Positions 25,122 through 33,300 of a DNA stretch of 34,007 nt are shown piece by piece (position 1 is the stretch's first letter; each line of letters starts with the position of its first letter). The DNA comes from a bacterium HR17 (GTDB lineage: Bacteria > Armatimonadota > Fervidibacteria > Fervidibacterales > Fervidibacteraceae). Where the stretch lies: NCBI GenBank assembly GCA_002898575.1, contig BEHT01000037.1:1-34007 (forward strand), in the 5' to 3' direction. A program made the translations under genes and the position numbers. The notes below the pieces were generated by a model. It ran no database searches. It was not told where the DNA came from and saw nothing but the letters and a program-made list of their open reading frames with translations.

Positions 25122-26045
25122 ATGGCGGTGCGCGTGTTTGATGCCCACACTGATGCGTTGACGCATCGGAGCGATATAGAGGCGCTGACCCAACGGTTGA
25201 GCGACGGGCATTGGGATTTAGTGCGGTTCCGGGAGGGCGGCGGCAAGTGGCAAATCGCCGCCATTTTCACACCGCCCAAGTTCACCGGCGTAGAAGCGCT
25301 GGCATACGCGCTCCATCACTTGGAGCGGGCGTGGGAATGGGTGGAACGCCACCGCGATAAGGTGCGGTTGATTTTACGGCGTCGCGATTTAAACGACGAC
25401 GGGCGCGTCGGTATCTTGCTGGCGTTGGAAGGTGCGTCGCCGCTGATGGGGCGTGAGGAGATGTTGCGCTTGTTCTTTCGGCTGGGCGTTCGCTGCCTAA
25501 CGCTGACTTGGAACCACCGCAACGAATTGGCGGACGGCGTGGGGGTCGGCGACGCCGCAGGCGGGTTGACGGAAGCAGGCAAAACAATCGTCGCCGCTTG
25601 CGAACGGTTGGGCATCGCCATTGATGTCTCTCACCTTTCCGAACGGAGTTTTTGGGCGCTGATGGAAGTCGTTCGTAAACCCGTCTTTGCGTCCCACTCC
25701 AACTTTCGCACCGTTTGCGACCACCCGCGCAACCTGACCGATGCGCAAGCGAGAGCCATCGCTGCCAAAGGCGGAATCGTCTGCTTGACTTTTGTGCCCG
25801 CGTTTGTCGGCGGCGATATGGCGATGCTGGTGCGTCATTACGCGCACGGCGCGCAACTCATCGGTGCCCACGCGTTGGGCATCGGTTCGGACTTTGACGG
25901 CTGCACGGACCCTGTCGTCCCCGATGCCGCTGCGTTTCCGCGGTTGGTAGATGCGTTGCGCCAGGAAGGGGTCGCCCCCAAAGCGGTGCGGGCGTTGATG
26001 CACGGCAATTTGCTGCGCTACTTCCGCCGCATTTTGCCGCCTTGA
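25122..26045 (+). CDS. Membrane dipeptidase (peptidase M19, renal dipeptidase family)
   Basis: 307 residues, zinc-dependent TIM-barrel dipeptidase. Motifs: FDAHTDAL near the start (HxD metal ligands), ILLALEGASPL (bridging Glu), LTLTWNHRNELADG, AIDVSHLSERSFW and KPVFASHSNFRTVCDHPRNL (metal His), and IGSDFDGCTD near the end. Proteins of this family cleave dipeptides, often with D-residues, and could work with the fused MurQ in peptidoglycan recycling, though they lie 23 kb apart. It lacks an obvious signal peptide, so it is likely cytoplasmic. No strong ribosome binding site is visible; GGCGGTGGTGG precedes the ATG. The next gene starts 53 nt downstream. Confidence 0.92.
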   Translation: MAVRVFDAHTDALTHRSDIEALTQRLSDGHWDLVRFREGGGKWQIAAIFTPPKFTGVEALAYALHHLERAWEWVERHRDKVRLILRRRDLNDDGRVGILLALEGASPLMGREEMLRLFFRLGVRCLTLTWNHRNELADGVGVGDAAGGLTEAGKTIVAACERLGIAIDVSHLSERSFWALMEVVRKPVFASHSNFRTVCDHPRNLTDAQARAIAAKGGIVCLTFVPAFVGGDMAMLVRHYAHGAQLIGAHALGIGSDFDGCTDPVVPDAAAFPRLVDALRQEGVAPKAVRALMHGNLLRYFRRILPP

Positions 26046-26098
26046 CGCCAGCGGCTGCCCGGCGGTGTGGCAAACTGATGATGCGGAGGTGGGAAAGG

Positions 26099-27385
26099 AT
26101 GGCTGCCGAACGCCAGCAGAGCGGATGGGACGAACTGCGGACGGCGGTGCAAGTGATGTTTTCGCAACCGCTGCTAGCGGTCATGATGTTCCTGCAATAC
26201 GCCATCTGGGGAGCGTGGGAGCCACCTTTGTCGGGCTACTTGGAGAAGAAGTTGGGCTTTACAGGGTTTGGGTTGGCGCTGGTTTACAACGCATTGCCGC
26301 TGATGAACCTGTTGGCGCCCTTGACGGCAGGACAAATCGCTGACCGCCTTCTGCCCGCTCAAGTGGCGCTGGGCATTTTCCATTTGGCGGGGGGCGTTTT
26401 GCTCTTCGTCCTGTCCACACAAAAGGCGTTGGAGCCGATGGTCGTGTTCATGCTGTTGTTTGCCCTGTGCTACGCACCGACTTTGGCGCTCACCAACTCC
26501 ATCGCCTTCCACCATTTGCGGGACCCGCAACGGCAATTTGGTCCCATCCGCGTTTGGGGCACCATCGGCTGGATCGTGGCAGGGTGGGCATTGAGCCTGT
26601 TGCGCAGGTCTTTCGGTTCGGAAAATTGGGCGGTCATTGATGTCTTCGTTTTGGCGGGTCTCTTTTCCATCTTGATGGGGATAGTGTCCTTTGCCCTGCC
26701 CCATACGCCACCGGCAAGAGAAGCCCAAGACCCGTTGGCGTTCCGTGAAGCGCTTGTCCTGTTGAAGGACCGCAATTACCTGATTTTTTTCGTCATCGCC
26801 TTTGTTGTCGCCACAGAGTTGCGGCTTTACTACATGCTGACCTTTCCCTTCCTGCAAACGGCAGGACAAGTCGTCGGTATCACTTCGGAAAACTTGCCGG
26901 CGTGGATGACCATTGCGCAAATCGCTGAGATTTTCACGATCACCTTTTTGCTGCCGTATGCGTTGCCCCGTTGGGGCGTTCGCAACGCCTTGTTGGTGGG
27001 CATCGTAGCGTGGCCTATACGCTACTTCATCTTCGCCTTGACTTGGGCGCACTACCAAACGACCCCGTGGCTCGTTTGGGTTTCGGTCGCCTCGTTAGCC
27101 TTGCACGGTTTTTGCTATGTCTTCTTTTTCGTTGTGGCGTTCATCTACACCGACATGGTGGCGCCCAAAGACATTCGGTCGTCGGCACAAGCGCTCATCA
27201 ATGTCGCCGTGTTGGGGCTGGGCTTGCTGATCGGCGGCTTCTTTGCGGGATGGCTGCGGGACTACTTCACCGCTGGGGGCGAGACCAACTACACGATGGT
27301 TTTCACCATCCCCGCCGTCATCACGCTCCTTTGTGCCGTCGTTTTCGCCGCACTGTTCCGAGAAGAACCGGCGCGAACGGCGTGA
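26099..27385 (+). CDS. MFS transporter, NupG/XapB-like nucleoside:H+ symporter family
   Basis: 428 residues with about 12 hydrophobic segments. The first helix region QYAIWGAWEPPLSGYLEKKL, the loop GQIADRLLPAQ, CYAPTLALTNSIAFHHL and FGPIRVWGTIGWIVAGWAL match the NupG/XapB family pattern (WGSW, YMPTLGLINTISY and PPIRIWGTIGFI in E. coli NupG). Substrate is therefore predicted to be nucleosides, but homologues in this kind of bacterium may carry other compounds. The ATG at 26099 has GGAGGT 8 nt upstream, making it better than two ATGs at 26078-26083. Confidence 0.88.
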   Translation: MAAERQQSGWDELRTAVQVMFSQPLLAVMMFLQYAIWGAWEPPLSGYLEKKLGFTGFGLALVYNALPLMNLLAPLTAGQIADRLLPAQVALGIFHLAGGVLLFVLSTQKALEPMVVFMLLFALCYAPTLALTNSIAFHHLRDPQRQFGPIRVWGTIGWIVAGWALSLLRRSFGSENWAVIDVFVLAGLFSILMGIVSFALPHTPPAREAQDPLAFREALVLLKDRNYLIFFVIAFVVATELRLYYMLTFPFLQTAGQVVGITSENLPAWMTIAQIAEIFTITFLLPYALPRWGVRNALLVGIVAWPIRYFIFALTWAHYQTTPWLVWVSVASLALHGFCYVFFFVVAFIYTDMVAPKDIRSSAQALINVAVLGLGLLIGGFFAGWLRDYFTAGGETNYTMVFTIPAVITLLCAVVFAALFREEPARTA

Positions 27386-27677
27386 CCTTTTCAGCCGCAT
27401 CGGAGCGCGTATCAGCCACATCGGCACGAAATTGCGCCTATTGGAGGCGGACATTGACGCCTGTCGGCGACTCCAACACGGGCGGAATCTGTGCCCGTGA
27501 TATCTTGCGTGACGGTGGCGGCGATGGCGCGCAAGTGCCCCTGCAAACTGTGCGGGCGATTTAATGCTGTGATTTAGTCGGAGGGCGGCTCTCCCGAGCC
27601 GCCGAAAATGGCGTGAAAAATCGTTACGGCTGCTGTCACAACTGCCATGCCACCTGCCGATGCTTACAAGGGGTCAG
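27386..27677. other. Intergenic region without a recognisable gene
   Basis: Convergent gap between the transporter and the RusA-type gene. Short open frames on both strands have no start signals or motifs. The only structure seen is the solo palindrome at 27579-27606. Confidence 0.5.
27579..27606. repeat. Solo copy of palindrome A
   Basis: GGCGGCTC (27584-27591), loop TCCC, GAGCCGCC (27596-27603), flanked by CGGAG on the left as in the large array. An isolated single copy between convergent genes. Confidence 0.8.
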
Positions 27678-28229
27678 TCAGTCCATTGCCCGCTCGGCAA
27701 GCCACCGTCGCAAGTCCAACGCCCTTTTGCGGCGGGAAGGGGAGAGGGGCGGAACTAAAGGGCGCAAATCTGTCGCCGTTTCGTTGTGGGGTGCGCCACG
27801 AAAATCCCACGACGCAACGAGTTGGACGGTCACCTCCAAGCGCGGGTTAACTGCGTCCACGCGCTTGAGCAACTCCACCGCCACGACATTTTTGTCGTCC
27901 ACACCCAACGCATCGCAAACCAAATCCTGCACAATTTTTAAGCCGTTATCCAAATCGCGCCGCTGCGGCGTTTTGAAAAAGAACTCCAACCGCAACCGCA
28001 CAAAACAGTCAGATGCTTGCGGCGCTGTCAACTCGGCGTCAAACAGCGAAAGGGTAGGAGCCTCTGGTGCCGGCGGAGCAAACTTCCCTGCGGCTTTCAG
28101 ACGCCGAAAGGCTTTTTGCAAGTGCGTTTTGTAGTGGCGCGCTTCACGGCTGAGCACCCAGCGTCCATCCCGCTCGGTGTATTGGTGATTGATGCTGGGC
28201 GGCAAGGGCAGAATGAACCGCCATTGCAT
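27678..28229 (-). CDS. RusA-family Holliday junction resolvase-like endonuclease
   Basis: 183 residues. N-terminal ILPLPPSINHQY matches the RusA start (substrate-binding 'P-P-S-x-N'). The catalytic core RRDLDNGLKIVQDLVCDALG followed by VDDKNVVAVEL holds Asp92, Asp94, Asn95, Lys98 and Asp111/112, corresponding to the acidic residues and Lys of E. coli RusA. About 40 C-terminal residues after the core are Arg-rich and extend beyond the usual 120-residue protein; a variable insert at about 48-72 is Pro/Ala-rich. RusA enzymes resolve four-way DNA junctions and are often prophage-borne. AAGGAGG lies 9 nt before the ATG. It lies 98 nt downstream of the HerA gene on the same strand, so co-transcription is likely. 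Confidence 0.88.
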   Translation of the reverse strand: MQWRFILPLPPSINHQYTERDGRWVLSREARHYKTHLQKAFRRLKAAGKFAPPAPEAPTLSLFDAELTAPQASDCFVRLRLEFFFKTPQRRDLDNGLKIVQDLVCDALGVDDKNVVAVELLKRVDAVNPRLEVTVQLVASWDFRGAPHNETATDLRPLVPPLSPSRRKRALDLRRWLAERAMD

Positions 28230-28327
28230 GGTTGGCAGCCTCCTTGCGCGCGCCGTTATTCGGACGGTGCCCCTTTTCGTGCGCCACTGCCGGCAGGAAC
28301 GAGCCTATCGCTCTGAAAGCGTCAGGC

Positions 28328-29989
28328 TCACTCTTGGGCGCTGTTGAAGAACTCGCCGAACAAACTGCGCGGCTGTTGGTGCGGTGGTGCTGTATCGCCA
28401 TTGGGTTGTTGGCGAGGTGTAGCGGTATCACCGATGGCGACAGTGGGCTGGAAAAAGTATTTCGTTTCGCCCGCTGTGTTGATGCCCTTGAGCGGCTTGA
28501 CACGAAAAATGATGGGGTAACCTTTCGTCACATTGCCCAGCGCCAACGCATGGTGGCGCTTGAGGCGCTTGACATACGAAAGCAGCGTCTGTTCATCGGT
28601 GAGCGCGCTTTTGGCGATGTGGCGCACATCGTCTTCAAAAGGCACATTGAGCAGCCAAAGGTTATCGGCTTGCCGCAACACAGATTCGTCCAATCCGCCG
28701 ATCATGTTGGTGATGAAAAAGCAGGTCAAGCCGATGTGACGGGAACGGGTCACGATGGCGCTGATGGTGTTGCGGCTGATATAAAGGTGTGCCTCTTCAA
28801 AGAAGACGAACGGAAAACGGTGCGTCCCCAGCAAGATTTCCTCGTCACAGATTTCTCGGATGATTTCCAGCAGCGCCTGCACGAACCCAAACCGCGCTAA
28901 ATAAGACAGGTCAGAAAGGTCAATGACCAACGCCCCACCGTCGCGGATTTTTTGATATTCGCGGCGGAAGTCAATGGCTTCGTTGGGGTGCGAGGCGAAG
29001 ATGCCCGTGTTTTTGATGGCTTGCAAGCGGGTGCGGATAGCGTTGTTGACGACTTCGTTGGACACCAATTGCCCCTGCTCGGACAGTTCAATCAGGTGAT
29101 CAAGGCTCAAAAAGTAGGGGCGACCCCGCTTGCGCTCCAGCGCATCGGCTTCCGCAAACAGTTGGTAGAGCCGATTTTCCAGTTGCACCGCCGACACTTC
29201 CGGTAAGCCATATTTCGTCATCAGCGTGATGAAAGGCTGGATGCCGAACTGGCGCAGACCCATCTTCAGGTTTTCGCCGACTTTCAGGTGCACGATGCCC
29301 CGCTTAAGCACCTTGCCCGTAAAAGGGTCAACAGAGTGGCGCGGCAATTGGATGTATTCGCGGTTGATGTCAAAGACGATGCAGGGCGCACCCCGTTCAA
29401 TCAGTTCCACCAAGATCACTTTGGCAAGGTGTGACTTGCCTGATCCCTTGACGCCCGTGATGATGTTGATCTTCTCTGTGTGTCGCCCTTCCACGCGGAA
29501 AGGTTTGCCGCGTAAGGTGTAGCCCAACTCCAGCGGGTTACCCAATAACTCCACACATTGCTGAAACATCTCATCATCGGGCACGGGAAATACTTCCACA
29601 TCACGGTGGGGAATCCAACCGTCCCACTGATCCCATCCGCCGTTGGGGAGCAAGGTGCGGCGGATTTTGGCAATGGCGACTTTTAGGTTGCGCTCTTCTG
29701 AAGGTTGCAACCCGTTATTGGACAAAAACCCGCCCCCGTTTGCCATCAACTCGCTTTGCCCCTTCAACGCTTCTGCCGCCCACTCATTGCCTGCCAACGC
29801 CAGTTTCAGCAACTCGCGAGTCATGGACGGGTAAGTGGCGGTGCGAAATTCCATGATTTGGACGATGAGCCCCCGGTTCGTGTCCTTTTCTCGCACGCAC
29901 AGACTCTCACCCACCCGTAAATCTTCCTCGCGAGGGTCAAAGACGAGTTCCATGATGTCGCCTCGCACTTGGTAGACCTCAATGCTCAT
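28328..29989 (-). CDS. HerA-type hexameric DNA-pumping ATPase (DUF87/FtsK-HerA superfamily)
   Basis: 553 residues. An N-terminal HAS-barrel-like part (about 1-55, with VGESLCVREKDTNRGLIVQI) and a helical insert precede the ATPase core: Walker A TGVKGSGKSHLAK (178-190), IVFDINREYIQLP (204-216, typical HerA/FtsK 'D.n.Ey'), Walker B FPFVFFEEAHLYI (392-404), TRSRHIG (414-420) and ITNMIGGLDESVLRQADNLW, where HerA proteins usually have an 'sQRPs' motif. The tail is Gln/Pro-rich. HerA works with nucleases (NurA in archaea; SIR2, DUF4297 and others in bacterial defence systems) to translocate and degrade or process DNA. Here the adjacent nuclease is RusA-like. GGTGA lies 8 nt before the ATG and a good promoter lies further up. 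Confidence 0.9.
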   Translation of the reverse strand: MSIEVYQVRGDIMELVFDPREEDLRVGESLCVREKDTNRGLIVQIMEFRTATYPSMTRELLKLALAGNEWAAEALKGQSELMANGGGFLSNNGLQPSEERNLKVAIAKIRRTLLPNGGWDQWDGWIPHRDVEVFPVPDDEMFQQCVELLGNPLELGYTLRGKPFRVEGRHTEKINIITGVKGSGKSHLAKVILVELIERGAPCIVFDINREYIQLPRHSVDPFTGKVLKRGIVHLKVGENLKMGLRQFGIQPFITLMTKYGLPEVSAVQLENRLYQLFAEADALERKRGRPYFLSLDHLIELSEQGQLVSNEVVNNAIRTRLQAIKNTGIFASHPNEAIDFRREYQKIRDGGALVIDLSDLSYLARFGFVQALLEIIREICDEEILLGTHRFPFVFFEEAHLYISRNTISAIVTRSRHIGLTCFFITNMIGGLDESVLRQADNLWLLNVPFEDDVRHIAKSALTDEQTLLSYVKRLKRHHALALGNVTKGYPIIFRVKPLKGINTAGETKYFFQPTVAIGDTATPRQQPNGDTAPPHQQPRSLFGEFFNSAQE

Positions 29990-30046
29990 TGCCGGTCACC
30001 GTTCCGTTGCGGGTGCCCTCGTCCCCTACAACTCTTGGCGGGTTAA

Positions 30047-30075
30047 ATAGTAGCACGCACCGATTTGCCTGCCAA
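30047..30075 (-). promoter_or_regulatory. Promoter of the herA-rusA unit
   Basis: On the minus strand: TTGGCA (30070-30075), 17-nt spacer, TACTAT (30047-30052) with TGC just before it (extended -10). Predicted start near 30040, about 50 nt before the HerA ATG. Confidence 0.6.
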
Positions 30076-30105
30076 TAGGGTGGAAAAATGCTGAAGGGGG
30101 CAGGC

Positions 30106-30134
30106 TTAACAGTCGGCATGTGCAGCCTTATAAT
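30106..30134 (+). promoter_or_regulatory. CRISPR leader promoter
   Basis: TTAACA (30106-30111), 17-nt spacer, TATAAT (30129-30134, perfect). Predicted start near 30141, about 190 nt before the first repeat. It faces the array and is back to back with the HerA promoter, whose -35 ends 30 nt away. Confidence 0.7.
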
Positions 30135-30329
30135 TGCCGTCGACCCTGCCGCCTTTCAGCACCGTGACAACTGAAGATTAGTCGTTGCCTTTATTTTAGG
30201 GCAAAATGCCATCATTTTCGCCCATCGCTTGCCGTCGACCCCCTCGCCCTTTCCTGCCAACCGAAAGTCGACGGCACCCATCGCCTCTTTTCTTTCCTTT
30301 TTCACCCCTCGCGCTATCATTTTAGTTTG
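30135..30329 (+). promoter_or_regulatory. CRISPR leader with three GCCGTCGAC motifs
   Basis: T-rich, gene-free segment joining the promoter to the first repeat. GCCGTCGAC occurs at 30136-30144 and 30231-30239 and inverted (GTCGACGGC) at 30267-30275. The last two could pair as a 9-bp stem across a 27-nt loop; the first overlaps the predicted transcription start. ATCATTTT occurs at 30211-30218 and again just before the first repeat. Position, composition and the repeat gradient in the array support this being the leader end. Confidence 0.7.
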
Positions 30330-33300
30330 GTTCCGACCCGACCTTGAGGGGATTGAAATGGCGCATAGGTCAGGGTCAGACAAGCAGCGTAATACGTTCC
30401 GACCCGACCTTGAGGGGATTGAAATTAGTCTTGCTCAACTTCCTGTCGACGATAGCTCTGGTTCCGACCCGACCTTGAGGGGATTGAAATTGTGGACGGA
30501 GAATGGCTCTGCCTCTACTTGCTGGGTTCCGACCCGACCTTGAGGGGATTGAAATTTTGATAAATCGCCAGATCGCTCGTGATAATGACCAGTTCCGACC
30601 CGACCTTGAGGGGATTGAAATGATATGAAGCGCTTCATTTTCGCCTGAGAGCCGCCCTCGTTCCGACCCGACCTTGAGGGGATTGAAATGAGTTCCATCG
30701 GGGAATACTCGCGAAACTCAGGCGTTCCGACCCGACCTTGAGGGGATTGAAATTCTGGCTGGCGGAGCAATTAGAGTTTCGGCTGAAACGCGTTCCGACC
30801 CGACCTTGAGGGGATTGAAATTCTTTCTGCGTTCCATCGTCATTCCCCCCTTAATGGCAGTTCCGACCCGACCTTGAGGGGATTGAAATTCTCATAGGCA
30901 AAATTGCCCATGCCAAATTCCCTCCGGTTCCGACCCGACCTTGAGGGGATTGAAATCATCGTCGTGGTGCCGTAAACAGGGACGGCGTGAGCGTTCCGAC
31001 CCGACCTTGAGGGGATTGAAATACGGCGCGGGAGCGGAGGCAGGCGCGGCGCCGTTTTGTTCCGACCCGACCTTGAGGGGATTGAAATTCACGAAAGAAG
31101 GCGTTTGGGTGCATGAGGAGTGGGAGTTCCGACCCGACCTTGAGGGGATTGAAATTTTTCGGCGCGGCTTTTTTTGCCCCCGCCCCTTCCATGTTCCGAC
31201 CCGACCTTGAGGGGATTGAAATTGTTCCCGAAGACATCCACGATTGGAAAGGCAGCAGCAGTTCCGACCCGACCTTGAGGGGATTGAAATGCGGGCATTG
31301 ATCCCCGCTGGACGGGCGATTGAACGTTCCGACCCGACCTTGAGGGGATTGAAATGCACATGCGTCGGGTGGTGTGACGGCACATGGCGTTGTTCCGACC
31401 CGACCTTGAGGGGATTGAAATCAGAGAAGTTGCTGACTTACTCTTGTTGGTTTTGGCTGTTCCGACCCGACCTTGAGGGGATTGAAATCACAACGGGGGT
31501 TGAAGGCACAAGCGATTTGCCATAAGTTCCGACCCGACCTTGAGGGGATTGAAATGATGGCAACTTCAGTCAGCACTGGGTCGGAAACGATCGTTCCGAC
31601 CCGACCTTGAGGGGATTGAAATGAGACAGAAAATCTTTCAAGCGATGGACAAAGTTATGTTCCGACCCGACCTTGAGGGGATTGAAATATTGACATATGT
31701 CAATTCGTCTTTTCGCTCCCATTGTTCCGACCCGACCTTGAGGGGATTGAAATTTGGCTTTCGGGTTGCTGTGGGCGTTGAAATGGAAAGTTCCGACCCG
31801 ACCTTGAGGGGATTGAAATTGATGACAATTGATGTCGTAACGCCCGTTCCCCATATGTTCCGACCCGACCTTGAGGGGATTGAAATTTCAGCGGGACTTT
31901 TTCCAAAAGGTTTACCGCATCGTTCCGACCCGACCTTGAGGGGATTGAAATTACAGCACCGGCTGGTTAAAACCGATGGGCTGGCGCTGTTCCGACCCGA
32001 CCTTGAGGGGATTGAAATTGCAGCCCCGCACGGTGCGCCAGCAAGAGATGCGCGTTCCGACCCGACCTTGAGGGGATTGAAATGGGTGTTGGCAGGGTTT
32101 TGTAACGCCAGCTGTAACAGTTCCGACCCGACCTTGAGGGGATTGAAATAGCACAAAATGTTGCCTGGCTGTGCGATGTAAGACCGTTCCGACCCGACCT
32201 TGAGGGGATTGAAATTAATGCGTTCGCGAAGCAAAACATAAACGAAAAACGGTTCCGACCCGACCTTGAGGGGATTGAAATTGACGGGTCATGTGTTCTG
32301 TGACGGGCATGGAGAGAGTTCCGACCCGACCTTGAGGGGATTGAAATGGGGAAAGTGGGGGAAGTCCGTCAAGACAAAAAGGGTGTTCCGACCCGACCTT
32401 GAGGGGATTGAAATTTGGCGGCTCGGAAGACAAAGAAAACTCACTATCGGTTCCGACCCGACCTTGAGGGGATTGAAATAGCAACTCGGTGAGGACGTGC
32501 CGACAGCTCGCATCCGTTCCGACCCGACCTTGAGGGGATTGAAATGGCGCCATTGAGCGGGCGTGCGACATGGTTCGTCCGTTCCGACCCGACCTTGAGG
32601 GGATTGAAATCCAGCGCATGTAGTTGCTGATTGCTTGACCGCCCTGGTTCCGACCCGACCTTGAGGGGATTGAAATGTGGCTGATACAAAGTGGTGCGGG
32701 TGAAGTGGCGGGTTCCGACCCGACCTTGAGGGGATTGAAATGCATACCAAAACCGACCTCCAGTGGGTGCATACTCCGTTCCGACCCGACCTTGAGGGGA
32801 TTGAAATGCCCGCATTGCATTACGGGTGGGCGACGGGTTGGACGGGCGTTCCGACCCGACCTTGAGGGGATTGAAATTTGTCATCACGGTATATCACCCA
32901 GCCCACTATGGGCTGTTCCGACCCGACCTTGAGGGGATTGAAATGCGTCAGCGCATTGCGAGAGCCGCTCAGCGTCAGCGCAGTTCCGACCCGACCTTGA
33001 GGGGATTGAAATTTTGCGGTGACGGATGGATGTGCGCCCAAGTCATCGTTCCGACCCGACCTTGAGGGGATTGAAAGAAACGGTCGGCGGATGTGGGTTG
33101 GCTCAGAGGAGGGTTCCGACCCGACCTTGAGGGGATTGAAAGGAGAGGAAATTTTGAGTGTGTTGGGCGTCCCGCCTGGTTCCGACCCGACCTTGAGGGG
33201 ATTGAAAGGTGAGAATCGTCTACGACTTTCAAGGTCGGAGTTACTGTTCCGACCCGACCTTGAGGGGATTGAAAGGTTATCAACAAACGATTTCTACTGA

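Noticed and set aside
26174-27058. 294-codon minus-strand frame opposite the MFS transporter
   Set aside because: Highly charged Gln/Arg-rich composition is what antisense of hydrophobic codons gives; the transporter reading is well supported.
28328-29989. HerA-like protein as a Cas protein
   Set aside because: Motifs are HerA/FtsK-type; none of Cas1, Cas2, Cas3 or Cas10 signatures is seen anywhere in the window.
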